64,000 bases of DNA from Raphanus sativus (taxonomy: Eukaryota > Streptophyta > Magnoliopsida > Brassicales > Brassicaceae). The notes under the pieces were generated by a model, which was given only the letters and a program-made list of their open reading frames with translations, was not told the origin of the DNA and did not search any database. Both the position numbers and the translations under genes were made by a program. This document shows positions 39,866 through 53,400 of this stretch, one piece after another (position 1 is the first letter of the stretch; each line of letters opens with the position of its first letter). The stretch is from the NCBI RefSeq assembly GCF_000801105.2, contig NC_079511.1, positions 19,181,792 through 19,245,791 of the forward strand. Direction: 5' to 3'.

Positions 39866-40319
39866 AAATATTTATTTAACAAGGTGTTAAATATTTATTA
39901 AATATTTAATAAATATTTAAATAATATTTAAATATTTATTGGTTTAATATTGGTTAAATATTTTTATATTTTAATATGTATCATATTTTAATAATTTTAG
40001 AAATACAACAGTCAAATAATTTATGTGCTATAAAAATAGTAATCCGCCTCTGCTAACCTTTTACATGACCTATTGTTATATTTGAGTAATATTTCTTTTA
40101 ACATGAAATTGTTTTCCAAATGTAATAAGAATTTAAATATTTTTTGATCAGATATGGACCATATGATGTGATTTAGATATTAGAAAAAATAATATTTGGT
40201 TATAAAAATTAAACATTGTTTTACAAGTAATTCATAGATATTTAAGTTTCAGTATTATATTTTCTTGTTAAAAATAATTAACGGTAGCCAAAATGGTTAA
40301 ATATATATTTTAGAATTTG

Positions 40320-40321
<2 letters not shown>

Positions 40322-40357
<36 letters not shown>
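40322..40357. repeat. (TA)n microsatellite
   Basis: Uninterrupted TA repeat of about 18 units in AT-rich non-coding DNA. Confidence 0.9.
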
Positions 40358-40358
<1 letters not shown>

Positions 40359-41464
40359 CTTAGGCGAGATTTAATTATATTAAAATTAATATTTAGTTAC
40401 AAATATTTCATATTGTTCTATAAGTAGTTTAAAGATATTTAAATCTCAGCATATATAGATTTTATTGTTCAAAATAATTAATAGTGTGATAAACATATCT
40501 TTTAGGAATATTCATAATATTTTTTAACATTCAATTTAAAATTTTGAATTTTGTTCAAAATAATTAATGGTAATCCAAATTTGAATATTTTTAAAATTGA
40601 TTTTAAATTTGAATATTCCTACAAATTAGCTAATTTGTTTTAGGAAATGTATTAAACACGAAAATTAAGTTAAGTTTTATCTAGAAAATAGTTTTAAATA
40701 GGAAAATAAAACTATTACTTAAAGATAGTTTCATTTAATTACTTTAGTGGTATCCATTGTAAATAAGTTAAAAAATTTAGGGATATTTTATATGGGTACT
40801 TCTCTTTTATTAATATAAATGTATTTATGTGGAATAGTTTTTAGGTTAGGATCAATTTAAGGAATGATTTATTCAATTAAAAACAATGAATGCTTAAATC
40901 TAGAGTATTTTACTATTTCAGTGGCATTGAATTGTAAAAGTTTAAATTTGTACTTCTGCGCATATACACATTTTATATTTAGTAATTTTATTCTGACAGG
41001 TAAATTGTTAGTTGTATCATCCACATTTTAAAATACGACCCGTAAATCTGCACAAATATATTTTATTTTCTTGTGAATCAAAAATTCTGTATAATAAAGT
41101 TTATATACTATTTAAAATATGGTACTATAGATTTTATACACTTCAATATTTATCATACTGAATTTACGTCAGGCTATTACTTATTAAAAATATATGTAAA
41201 ATGATATATTTATATATTAATTTATATATTAAATAAAAGATTCTTTTATGTGACTTTTAATTTTAAATAATGATATAATTATATATATTTAAAAATATTT
41301 TATTCTAAATTTATTAAATGGATATCTAAATCGATTAGCTTTGTCATGTTTATTAATTAGCTATTAATTATTTCAAAAATCAATTTATATATAGGGAAAT
41401 TGCCAAAAATACAATTTTCATAGTACCACTTTTCATGTTTACACTAACCACTTTTACCACCACT

Positions 41465-41705
41465 TTTAATGAAAGGTTTAGATTTGAAAGTTTAGGATCT
41501 AGTGTTTAGATTTGATGTTTTAGGGTTTAGGATTTATAGTTTAGGGTTTCGAGTTGAGGATTTAGGGTTTATAGTTGAGGTTTTAGGGATTAGGGTTTAG
41601 GGTATTGAATTTAGGGTATAGAGTTTAGGGTTTAGGATTTAGAATTGAGGATTTAGGGTTTAAGGTTTTGAGTTGGAGGTTTATGATATAGAACTTAGGG
41701 TTAGA
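41465..41705. repeat. degenerate telomere-like TTTAGGG repeats
   Basis: A run of GTTTAGGGTTT, GATTTAGGG and GTTGAGG variants. Too degenerate to be telomeric; this is a common dispersed interstitial pattern, just outside a Helitron 3' end. Confidence 0.7.
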
Positions 41706-41813
41706 ATTTTGAAAAGCATATAAAAACAAAGATATAAGAGTCTTTAACCTTTTAATAAATAAGGTATTTTTGAAAATGTGTCTTTAGTGGTGGTAAAGAT
41801 GAATAATGGTACA

Positions 41814-42799
41814 CTAGATTTTGACACGTGCGCCCGCACGGGTGTTTGTTTTCGGTAATTACATAAACATTGATTTATAAAACATGGGATTTGTCTCATT
41901 TATAAACATTTGATTTTATAACCTATAGTTTTTAAAAATATATAATGTATTTTGTATAGATATGTAATATGTAACATTAAATATTAACTCTAAATTGTTC
42001 CAAAAAAAATGACTATAGATGCAATATATTGATATGGTGTTCTATGATGTTTATTTGATCTTTACTCTTTTGGGTTTGAAAATTAACTGAATCATTACTT
42101 GAGATCGCCAAAACACACTTGAGTTACTCATATTTTTAGTTATTTTGAGATGGAATATATTTGTGTTCGTTTTCAAGAGTTAGATTATTTGATGTTGGCA
42201 TTTTCTCTAAATTGTTATATATTAATGTCTTATAATTTTGCAACATATACTATTTAAAATTATATATTAATGTCTTATAATTTTGCAACATATACTATTT
42301 AAACCAACCACAATGTACACCTGTGATAACAGTGTTTCCTTAAATCTATAGCCACTCCAAAATAAATCATATATGAAAACTAACTAAATCTTCTATATCT
42401 ACTCTCTTTTTTTTTGCGTCAATCAAAGAAGAGAAAATCTGACATGATCTATTTTGGCATATTATCCTAATTTAATCACAAAATCCTCCAAAATTAAAAG
42501 ATCACACATTTCCTTGGCCAAAAAGATGACTTGGAATAGCTTTAAACCATTATACCTCCACTATAATGATCATCAGTCCACACACTTATATGCCAGAGTA
42601 TATAACAAAATTGACATGGCCCTGAAACTACTCAGACTTTCGTGAAAAATGTTTTAACATCTGGTCATACAATATGTAAAAAAACCCGCCAAACTTTCTA
42701 TTATAGATTTATACTTAATGTTACATATATAGTCCATAACGAAATCAAAAGAGCACCAACCAAGGTAACAACAGAGAAGAATAAAGTTATATTGTTATA

Positions 42800-42846
<47 letters not shown>

Positions 42847-43248
42847 AGATTACGTGCTTAGAAATCGAGTAATATTGGTATTTAACACTTTAATTAATAG
42901 TTAGATACTGCTTGATTGTAGGTGGATATAATTTAGAATATTCTTTCTTTTAAAAATAATTGATTACCATATAACAAACCTAATATAATTTGGAAGTAAC
43001 GATTTTTTGCAGATATCTGTTTGCTTAATTAGGTATATAATAAATAGATGTTACTTGATTGTAGGGAAGATTTACTTGGTAAGTTTTTTTTTAAATCGGT
43101 GGTATAAATGTAATGTTTGGTTAGCTAGTTAAATTATATTTAGGTGGTTTGATTTAAGTGTTAAATATGGTTTAAATCAATGGCATTAGATTGTAAATAT
43201 TTAGGAAAAGTCAGGGTTAAATCTTATTTGTACTTCAGTTTTAATAGA
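41814..43248 (-). mobile_element. non-autonomous Helitron, minus orientation
   Basis: On the minus strand the 5' end is A|TCTATTAAAACTGAAGTAC at 43248 and the 3' end is a GC hairpin (CACCCGTGCGGGCGCACGTG) followed by TCAAAATCTAG|T at 41814. The A and T flanks fit Helitron insertion between A and T without target duplication. No RepHel coding. A (TA)n tract lies at 42803-42843 inside. Confidence 0.8.
42803..42843. repeat. (AT)n microsatellite
   Basis: About 20 AT units inside the minus-strand Helitron. Confidence 0.9.
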
Positions 43249-44376
43249 TTAGATTCAAAGTGATATTTTTGAAAATTCCCCTTAAATCTATCTATACTAT
43301 TAAAACTGAAGTACAAATAAAAAATAACCATTACTTTTCCTAAATATTTACAGGGAATGCCACTGCTCCTAAACCTAAAATAATTAAATCTCGAGAAGGG
43401 CTTTGCTATTGGATATGGTTGACTTGAAGCCCATCATATTTATTTTTTGTCACTGGATCATATCTAACACTTAAACATATTTGCACTTCATATCCATATG
43501 ACATACGTATAATTATGACTTATGAGAATAATTTCCACTTTTGACTATGATGCCTTACAAGTTGAGCATGATACGCAAATATAGTTTAGGATATTGATGA
43601 CCTCCGTACATTACATATATGGTCATGTTTTGATCTTTATGTATTTAAATCATTCGGTTAAAGTAACCAACCGGTTTTGATCAAAAAAGGTAATCCACCG
43701 GTTCTGGCTTTTATAATCATTCACTTTTTACATAGAAATGACTAACACCCTTTTTGGTTGTATACAATAAATAGAATCTATATTATTAAAACAAAAGTAC
43801 AAATTAGGTTTGGTTTGTGTTTGGAAACATAGATAACATTTTTTTAAAAATGTTTTTTTGAAAACTTAGATAGCAGTTTAAAAAATATGTCTGTATGGAA
43901 ACACATCAGTTTAAAAAGATAGGTTTGTTTGGAAACATAAATATCAGTATAAAAAGGATATAATATTGTTTGAAAACATAAATATCAGTATATAAAGAAA
44001 AAATGAATTTATGTTATTAAAAATTATAAATTTATTATATTATGAGAAACTATCTATTTATGTCAACTTTAAAATATATGAGAATGAAGTAATCTAATTA
44101 TCTACAAATATCATTTGTCTAAAATAATCAAAAAACAAAATTTATACTTTATATACATATTTCAAATCAAAATATAGTTTAAAGTTGATTTAGAATATAA
44201 ATATATTTAAAATTTTATTTTTACTAAAATATTTTCCAATAACCATTATTAAAAATGTTTTCAATATATGTGATTATTGAAAATATAATATATGTGATTA
44301 ATTTATATGATAGTACGTATGAAATACTATTAATTATATGTTTCATGTGTTTTAAAGGAAAAAAATAGATTGTAAA

Positions 44377-44826
44377 TTAGGGGTGGGCATTTGGGTACCT
44401 ATTTTGGTTTAATTTAGGTCTGTTTGGGTTTCGGGTTTTCAGTGTCAAAAATTTTAGTCCCATTTTGATATTTCTAAATTTTGGTTCGGATTCGATTTGG
44501 ATCTTTGCGGGTTTGTTCAGGTTTGGATGATCCATTTAAATTCATTATATACTTTAAATTCCTAAAAATATATAAACAAAATAATATATTACATATAAAT
44601 TTGAATAGCATATATCAGAATACGTGAACTTAACATATATTTTTTTGATTTAAATATTTAGATAGAGAATTAATAATTATTTTAAGTATTTTTGGTCATT
44701 TGAGTATATTTTAACTATTTTAGATATTTACATTTGACTATTATATATATATATATATTCAATTATTTAAACCAACTTATAAGTACCATATATATTCTGT
44801 ATGTTTTTATATACGTTAAGTCTAAA

Positions 44827-44881
<55 letters not shown>

Positions 44882-45060
44882 TAATCCGAATCGAATACAT
44901 TCAGATATCTGAAATACTTCGATTCAGATTGGTTTCAGTTCCTCTAAATACCAAAATTTTGATATTTAATCAATTTCGGTTTGGGTTTTGTATTTTCCTT
45001 TTGGATCGGAATCAGTTCAATTTTTTAGATTCGGATTTTTTTCCCAACTCTAATATTGAC
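44377..45060. mobile_element. MITE-like element nested in the Helitron
   Basis: Starts TTAGGGGTGGGCATTTGGG and ends TTCCCAACTCTAA, giving short imperfect inverted ends. The interior has repeated GGTTTGGGTTT and CGGATTCG words. The same family occurs at 58105-58530. Superfamily not certain. Confidence 0.5.
44830..44878. repeat. (AT)n microsatellite
   Basis: About 24 AT units inside the nested element. Confidence 0.9.
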
Positions 45061-45120
45061 TTGAAAATAACATCTTTTAGAAAAATATATACCCGCACGG
45101 GCGTGCGGGTCAAAATCTAG

Positions 45121-46429
45121 TATATATTATAGTTGTGTAATTTGATAAAAATATAATAAATGCTAAAAATTAGGATTATGTAGTTTTAGGTGGCATTAAA
45201 TTGTAAGTAAATAGTTGTTTTAATTTAAAATTGATTTAGGAAATAATTTGATAAATTAGGAAAAGACAAAGATCCATAAATATAACTTCATTTAATATAT
45301 CAGTGGCATGAGAGTGTAAAATAATGAAAAACTAAGGGGTAATCTAATTTTGTACTCTCATTTTAATAGATTAGACTAGATTCTGATCTGCATGTCTGTG
45401 CAGATGTTTTAACCAATTTTGATATTTTTAAAATATTCTATATTATTGGATGTATATATTTTAAACACTTTTCAAAATATTTGTTTAATATGTTTTGAAC
45501 AATACGATTTCATTACAGAAATATATTGTAGTTTTATATATCTTCTTCTACAGTTTAATGTGATTTTAAAGAAATAGAGTGTTGTTAAGAAAAGTTAAAG
45601 GTAAAATGGTTGATCTTAGCAAAATTTTATGAAGCAGATTAATATTTCATATATCCTCAATCGATTAAGAAAACAAAATAACTTTTGGTTGAGCTAATTT
45701 TTGGTTGTGTGTATCTTTTGTGTAAAACCAAACGATTGTATGGTTTGTTTTGTATAATACGGTTTAGTTTGGATTCATGCGATAAATTTCGTGTGATTAC
45801 ATATGCACTACTAATGCAGATAGTGATTTTCTATTAATAGTTTTAACATTTCAATAAAATTATGCGCTCGGTTTATACATTACAATTACAGTATAACCTC
45901 TATAATTAATAATGTTGGGACTTTAAAATTTTATTAATTTATAGAGATATTAATTTATAAAAGTTTTATTTTTAAAATTTGTTTTCCATTTTTTTATTTT
46001 TGTTTATAAAATAAGAAAATATTTTATTTTACCATATATATATTTTAAATTTTAGAAATATGATTTTCATATTGTTTTATTATCTTATTTGGTGTATATT
46101 TTTATTTTTATAGAATTGTTATGTGATTTTTGATATAATTTTATTAAATATTATCAATATATATTGAAATGTTAAGAAAAATAGGTGTACATTAATAAAT
46201 GAAATACATTCAATGAATCAATGCAGATAAAGGAAATTCTATTGGCATGAAAAAACTAAACCGAGTAAACAAATGACTTTTGGGTCTGTCTATCAAATTG
46301 GGTACATATAGAATGGGATTTTTTGTTTTTATTAAAATCAGATATTAATGATCGTTTGAAAGAGTACTATTATTTTCGGTGGCAAAAATTGTAATATTAA
46401 TCATAAATGATTTCTTCCACTCGTGGGAT
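45121..46429. other. further Helitron remnants, AT-rich
   Basis: A Helitron 5' end lies on the minus strand at 45370 (TCTATTAAAATGAGAG). A separate minus-strand 3' end at 45376 has the hairpin CTGCACAGACATGCAG before AATCTAG|T. No gene is visible to 46429. Confidence 0.5.
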
Positions 46430-47155
46430 TTTCCCAGCCTCCTCGATTTACACTAGTTTAGACTACCTGTTTTGGAGGGTTTTGGAAGGAAATTGATTCA
46501 GATCTTTTCTAATGGATTATGTGGTATATATGGAAGAATAGAAATGAAAATCTTCAGAAAATATTGTGTAAGGCAGAGATAGAAGGAACCCTTTGGACGG
46601 AAGCGCAATTATTGGTACAGAAGAATCACAAAAATCTTCCAACCGTTGCAAACTCGCAATCGCTGGAGGATACTAGAGTTTGCTTTGTTGATAGAGCATG
46701 GAGAGAGCAAGATAGTTTTACGGGTTAAGTTTGGTTTTGTCAAAAAGGGATTCAGAAGACGTCGTGATGGGAGCGATGAATCTAAGAAGAAGCATGTCAC
46801 CTTTGCATGCAGAATGTAAGCATTGATATGGACAATGGAGTGTATGAAAACACTACAATTCTCAGAAGTAATTTTCGTGACGGATTATTTTTAATTGGTG
46901 AATATGGTATCCTCATCCGAAGAATGGCCAAATTTTGCTTCATATATGGAAGAGTTTTGCTGCAATAAGACTTTCTTTCCTAATTTCAGGATACGATATA
47001 TTTCAAGAGCGTAAAATATAATAGCGGACGAAATTGTACGTGGTCGGAGGAGTTCTCTTTCAGTTATATTATATATCGATTCTACACTCCGGCTTGGTTT
47101 TCCGAATCGATGGTTTTCTAGTAAAATAGAATATTGTTGTCGAAAAAAAAATCAT
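46430..47155 (+). pseudogene. LINE (L1-type) 3' end with RNase H-like domain, degenerate
   Basis: 46519-46728 reads MWYIWKNRNENLQKILCKAE and CFVDRAWREQDSFTG, the linker and first RNase H strand of plant LINE proteins. After frameshifts, MECMKTLQFSEVIFVTDY, EEWPNFASYMEEFCC and FFPNFRIRYISRA follow down to about 47130. It ends in an A-run near 47147-47155, consistent with a LINE poly(A) tail. Only the C-terminal part is present; reverse transcriptase and endonuclease are missing. Confidence 0.8.
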
Positions 47156-47404
47156 AAAGGAAAGGTGATTTTTAAAGTGTACTTTAAATTTAATAGTATA
47201 GATGATTCTCAAATAGTATATAAGGAATAAATATAAAATTCGCTACATTTTGTACCAGTATTCTTATGCAATATATGCGGTCTACAAGTTTAAACGAAAA
47301 AGGAAAAAAGGTTGACAAATACTAGCGATGCAATGATTAAATAATAATTTTATGCAAAACCTAAAACAAAATCATCCAAAAAGTCGGGAAGATTGTCTTT
47401 ATTC

Positions 47405-50400
47405 TTACGAACATTTATCATTTAAGTATCTCTCAGCCACGGCGGCGTGAACAGCGGCTCCAACCGGTAAACTATCTTCATCGATCATAAAATGCGGTGA
47501 ATGACCAATATGGACTGATCCAAGTTCCTCATTTCTTATGCCAATGAAGTAAAATGCGGCCGGGATGACCTCTGAGTAGAATGCAAAATCTTCAGCTCCC
47601 ATAACTTGTGGAGTCACCGCGAAGTGGTTGTCTCCCAACAAATCAACGGTGACTTTTTTCAAGTGTGTGTACATTCCGTCGTCGTTTGTGGTTGGCGGGT
47701 ATATTGCGTTCTGCTCCTCAAAGAAATTCAGAGTCGCTGTGCAACCGAAAACCCCGACCTGTTCCACTAGTACCTGCGTTACAATAGATGCATATTTTAA
47801 ATATGGTAACTCAATACTAGTAGCAAGTTTTTCTGTCAGTAATACTAGTAGCAAGTTTTTTTCTGTCAGTAATACTAGTAGCAAGATATACATGATATAT
47901 CTGCATTATCCATTCCAATTTCTGTAAAGGTAATGTTTCAAATTTTTATTTAACTATTGTCATTTAATAACATATATGTGTAACGTGTTACCTCTCGGTT
48001 AATATCCCTATCGGATTATACTAATTGTTTATAAACAAGTACACACCAAAATGTAGTATATAATGTATTAGTCTTTTGTTGTGAGGTTTCATCGAGGTTT
48101 GAAATATAATATTATAAAAAGTATCAAACTAATTATAAAATTTTAGAAGCGAAGAATAAAAGAAAAAAAAAGAATAAAAGATTTTTTAAATTTAGCGGTT
48201 TGTTCTGCATTTACTTCGATTATACTAAACTGATTATGGTTTGTTTTAGGGTCATTTTTATTTTCTCTTACTGTATAACATAAACAAATCAGGTAAACAC
48301 ATATTTCTCCGACTGAGTTTGATATAATACTAGATTTTGACCCGCCCTTAAAAGAGGGTATATTCTTTTATTTTAATTTTTTTTTTATATTTGTTTTTTT
48401 CTGATTATATTTGTATTTTTATAATCATATTTGTGTATAAATTTAAATCAAATATATTGTAATTTAAAAATTGATCTGATATATGCACGGTTAAAGCTGA
48501 GTTGCGGGTCGAACTCGCCCTGCTGACCCACCAACCCGTGGATTTTCAACTTTGTTTTGGTTAAAAATATGACCCGCACAACCTGCAAACAAATAATATC
48601 GTACATGCATCCGCTCTGCTTAATTTTGTGGTTATCTGTGGGTTATATATATATATTTTAAAATCATTATTTAATTTAATTACTATAAAAATATATTTAT
48701 AATAAAAAATTTATACATGACTTAAATTTTAAATTATTATTTTTAAATTCTTGTATTTAAAAAAAGTATTTACTTTTTAATTTTTATTTTTTTAAAATAA
48801 TTTGCGGGTCGACAGATAGCCGCGATCCAAAATCCACCAACTCATACTAAGTCCGCATAAAAAACTCAACCCGCATCCGCAAATCAATTTTTCAAATAGT
48901 TGGACGAAAAATAATTAATTAGTGAAAGGATTCAACAATTTTTTCAGTAAATTTTTTGGTAGTGATTCCTTTTTAGTAGTATAGATGAAGTACAATATTG
49001 TTTTAAATTAATTCCACACCATCATTCGATACCAAAAAATTATATAAACATTAGTAATAGAAACAATGGTTTATACAAATCTTTCTTACGCACATATTTA
49101 AAATGTTAAAAGTCAACGGTTTAGATTATAGTAACATTTAAAGTCAATAACAATAATAAGCTTTATTTAAATGAAGGAGAATCTTGTTAACTTGTTATAA
49201 AATATGTTAGTTATAAAATTTTGTTATATGTAATAGGTTGGACTAAAAAATGAAAGGGTCCAAAATAACTTGTATAAGTCGATTTTTCAAGACTGGTTCC
49301 CTTTTAATAGTATAGATTTGGGGTTTCAATTCAGTTTAAACAACAAAAACAAAATGCATGCCACTTTGAATGAATAAAACAAAATGCATGCCACTGACTG
49401 AATCTAAATTTTTTTGGGCTCTGTTAGGATAGTGTTGAAACTTTATAGTCCATGGTTTTGTATTGGATCAGGCTTATCAAATTGCAAAAGAAACCAAAAT
49501 TATAATCCAAGTGGTTTGGTTATACGATACGCACCTCTCGAATACGCTTCATAAGGTAGTAGAAGCTTGAGTTGGAAAAGGCTCTGAAAGTGCCCCCAAG
49601 AACCACCATATCCGGCACCGCATCGAGACTGTGACCGCCATCAAACGAAGTCACCGACACAACCTAAAATTCGATAAAATACGAATCAGGATTTCACTTT
49701 TTCAAATTACCAAATATCTTGCGGTGGCTATTTAGAAGCACCTGAGCATCAAGAGGACTAGCTTCACGTGATACAATGCCTTGAAGGCTTATGACGGCGG
49801 AAGAAGCTGCGATAATAAGATCAGCAGAGCTGCCGGTCTCTTCCGAAGTAATGATTGCCCGGAAAAATCCACATCCAGCGAGCAGAGGACCGCTCCTAGA
49901 TCCAATGACACCCGTTGGATGCTCGTGGGACACATGGACTGCAAAGATAGCCTCCACGTCATCCAAGGCTCCGTCTTCAATCATCTTCTTGGCACCGTTT
50001 CCAGCCTCTTCTGCTGGCTGGAATAGTAGAACCACTGTTCCCTTTAAAATTCGGTTCGAAGCAATGTTTTCAAAGGTTAGATTAGATGATGCAACAAGTG
50101 ACATAGTATAAACTATTAATTAAAATGAGTTTGTAACCAAATATAAAATTGTTTTTGTAAATTTACACACGGTAGACCCGTCAAACATGTGTAGTATTTG
50201 ATTGAATTTGGAAGCTTCCCTTTATCTTTAAAAGCAAGTCATCGTAGCAAAACATACACTGACCCACCAGTCACAAGTCAGAATAGATATAGTCCACTCT
50301 TAAATAATCCATTAAACAAAAATGTTTAAAATGTAAGCTATACAAGTTTATAACGAACCAGCTAATGTTTTTTTCCCTACTTTTTGTTAAAATCCAATAA

Positions 50401-53400
50401 ACTAAATAATATTTAAAATATATATTCTAGGATTGCATTAAAAAATTTGTTGTCACAAATATAGATTCCAAGGATCAAAATTACCAAAATATTTCATTAA
50501 ATAGGTAAATATACACTTATACTATTTGAGTTAACTAATATAAACTTTATAATTTAGAGTTAAAACATAGAGATTTGAGATTGAGGTTTAAAATTTTTGT
50601 AAAATAAAAAATTAATACTAAAATTAAAAAAATGAAAATTTTAAAAATACTTTCAAATACTATTTTCGAATTTCAAAAATAAATTTGGAAAAAACTAAAA
50701 AAAAATCAAAAAACATTATAAAAAGATTTGAATTTAAAAAAAATATAATCTGGAACTACAAAAAATATTTTTTATTTTTCTTTATTTATTTGTATTTATA
50801 TATCTAGGGTATAAGGATCTTTTCTCCTATTAAATAAAATATTTTGGTCAATTTTTAATTTTTAGAATCTAATTTTATGATAAAAATTTGAAAATATCTA
50901 TTTTGGAAATTTGCGAAAAAAAAGCCCCATGAAGTTACCTTGAGAAGATGTTCACGAGACTTAAGAATCTGAGCAGCACCAAGAAGCATAGTGACATGTG
51001 CATCATGACCACAAGCGTGCATTTTGCCTGCAACTTTGCTTTTGTGTTTCCATTCCACTGCTTCCTATTTTATATGACCACAACAGCGTTAGTTCGGTTA
51101 GAAAATATAAAGGTTGCAACGCTCTCAAATTATATTAAGGCTCAAATTATATTAAGGCCATGTTCAAAAATATCTTAATTATATATTTTAATATGTAATT
51201 AGATAGGTTTAAGAGAATAGTTTTATCTATATATATTTCAGGTTTCCGTTCAAATTATAAACTATAAATTTAAAATTATATCTAAATTTTTGAAATTTTT
51301 AACTATATTTGCTTATTTATTTTTGAAAATTTCTTAATATTTTTTCATTTTTAGATTCGGATTCTTTTTGACCGTTCCAATAGCACATGCTATTAGAAGG
51401 GTCCTGGTTCTATGCGTTATCAATAACCATCTCACATCAACCACACAATCTATCATCATCATATCTCATGTAAGACAGTCTCTCTGTCAGCGACTAACAA
51501 TAAAAAAATAACACAAGTTTTCCTAAACTGGAATATTGCACATGGTCACACGGAACGCAACAATTCTCAACAGAGTATGTAAATTGCATTATTTCTCCAA
51601 AACTTTAGCTTAAAAATTATAAGTACTGACCAGGAAAAAAAAAGTACTGACCAGAAAGCATATAGAAAAGTCTTGTTGTTTCTTTGAATTTTGAAACCTA
51701 AAAGTCTTGTTGTTTCCTTGAATTATGAAATAGTTTTTTTGTCACATGACATTTCCTAAAAATACTTGTAATTAGTCTTCAGCATAATTTTGTTCGATAA
51801 AATTAAATAAATTTCGGTGATTGTAAAATATATCATGTTTTAATACATATCCAATTTGGCTTTTTTTGTTTCAGTTCAACTGTTTCTTATTTTTATTTTA
51901 CATGGCCACAATGAATATTTTTTCTAAGTAATATGCGTTATCTATTAACCATTTCACATCGACCACACAATCCACCATCCTGATCTCACATATGACACGG
52001 ACTCTTTGTCAGCGAGAAACAATATAAAAGCAGCCGACATTTCCTAAAGTAGGTGTTTCACATGGTCAAGTGGAACCGAACAAATAATATATATAATGAC
52101 TCTAGTTTAAAACATCTCATATAATTGATTACATCGAGAAATTGAACATCTAAACCAAATTAAATTTTGCACTATTTCTCAGTCTTTAACTTTCTTTACG
52201 AAAATCTTAGTCATATATTTTAGTCTTAACAAGAAAACAATTTAGAAGAGTCTTAGGGCGTGTTAATTACCAGTATTAATTTAACATTTTACCAAAAAAA
52301 AAAATTACCAGTATTAATTTAACATTTTACCAAAAAAAAAAAATTACCAGTATTGTTCTTTTACTCGAAGTAATTAAAGTGGAGGAAACTAAAAATAGAA
52401 AATTAAGTAATTAATAGTAAGAAGTTGAAACTTGAAACCAGTATTGTTCTTTTACTCCACAAAAACCACAAGGAAATATTTGAACAATAAGTTAACTAAA
52501 GTAACTGAAGAACTAAAAAACCATTTAAATGGGAAATAATCTTAGAAAATGAGAGTAATTATACTTTTTGCTACTTTTTAGCAATTTGTGACAACAAATC
52601 AAAGGTTTATTGTTTCACACAAGCATTTCCATTAGACCATGGTTTGATATTTTATTTGCAAATGAGTTTTATCAAATTTCAGTAAAATATTGTGATAAAA
52701 CATTTCCAACATAATTATTAAAATATAATAAATTTCGGTGATTTTAAATATATATATGATGCTGTTATATCCGTGATTTTCTATTGTCAAATTCACGTGC
52801 GATAAAAATATCGCATTTATTTAAGAAAACTACTGTGTCTTTTTTTTTTGACAAAAACTACTACTGTGTCTTTTCCACAAATTATATCTGTTTATCCTTT
52901 TGTCGCTATTATCCCATTTTACATTTCTTTTCATCATCCCCTAGTAATTTAGTTTATACAATATAAAATATATTGGTGATAATTGGTTCGACCGTCGTTT
53001 TAAAAATTTAGTTGTATAAATTTAACTGTAGATAAATTGGTTATAATTGTAAAGTTATTACTGTATATTTTTTTGCAGAAACTTTTGCAGTAGTTAAATT
53101 TGTTGTAGCTGTAAGTTATAAACTGTAGATATTTTAAAATAAAATATGTAATATATATATATTTTAAATTGTTATTTATATCAATCAATGTATATATAAT
53201 GATGTTATTTAAAATATTTCAATAACTTTAAACACACCCAAAATTAAATTAAATATTTAAAAATATTTTAGTTATCATTATCTAATTTATTTTATATTAT
53301 AAATAATTTTTTTATTTTACAGATTCTACAGCTTCTGAAAAAAACTTTAGGTTTTATACCTAGAATATTTAAGAAAACAATTGCTTTAATTTTTCTGTTG

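Larger units (their letters stand above)
39866..41813. other. AT-rich Helitron-derived sequence
   Basis: No gene. Includes two related 190-bp blocks (about 40165-40310 and 40375-40500) and remnants of Helitron 5' ends (GTGGCATTNNATTGTAA words near 40745 and 40915). Confidence 0.45.
43291..45120 (+). mobile_element. non-autonomous Helitron, plus orientation, with two 5' ends
   Basis: 3' end: hairpin ACCCGCACGGGCGTGCGGGT then CAAAATCTAG|T at 45120. Two candidate 5' ends of TC type follow an A: TCTATACTATTAAAACTG at 43291 and TCTATATTATTAAAACAA at 43777. The simplest reading is that the 43777-45120 element (1344 bp) inserted next to or inside an older copy that starts at 43291. No coding capacity. 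Confidence 0.75.

Noticed and set aside
41465..41705. An interstitial telomere or chromosome fusion point
   Set aside because: The TTTAGGG units are too degenerate and short, and this pattern is dispersed in Brassicaceae non-coding DNA.
49781..50111. Plus-strand frames of 81-106 residues
   Set aside because: Antisense shadows of ILL6 exon 3.
52784..53188. Small frames in ILL6 intron 1
   Set aside because: AT-rich composition without conserved motifs, inside a well supported intron.
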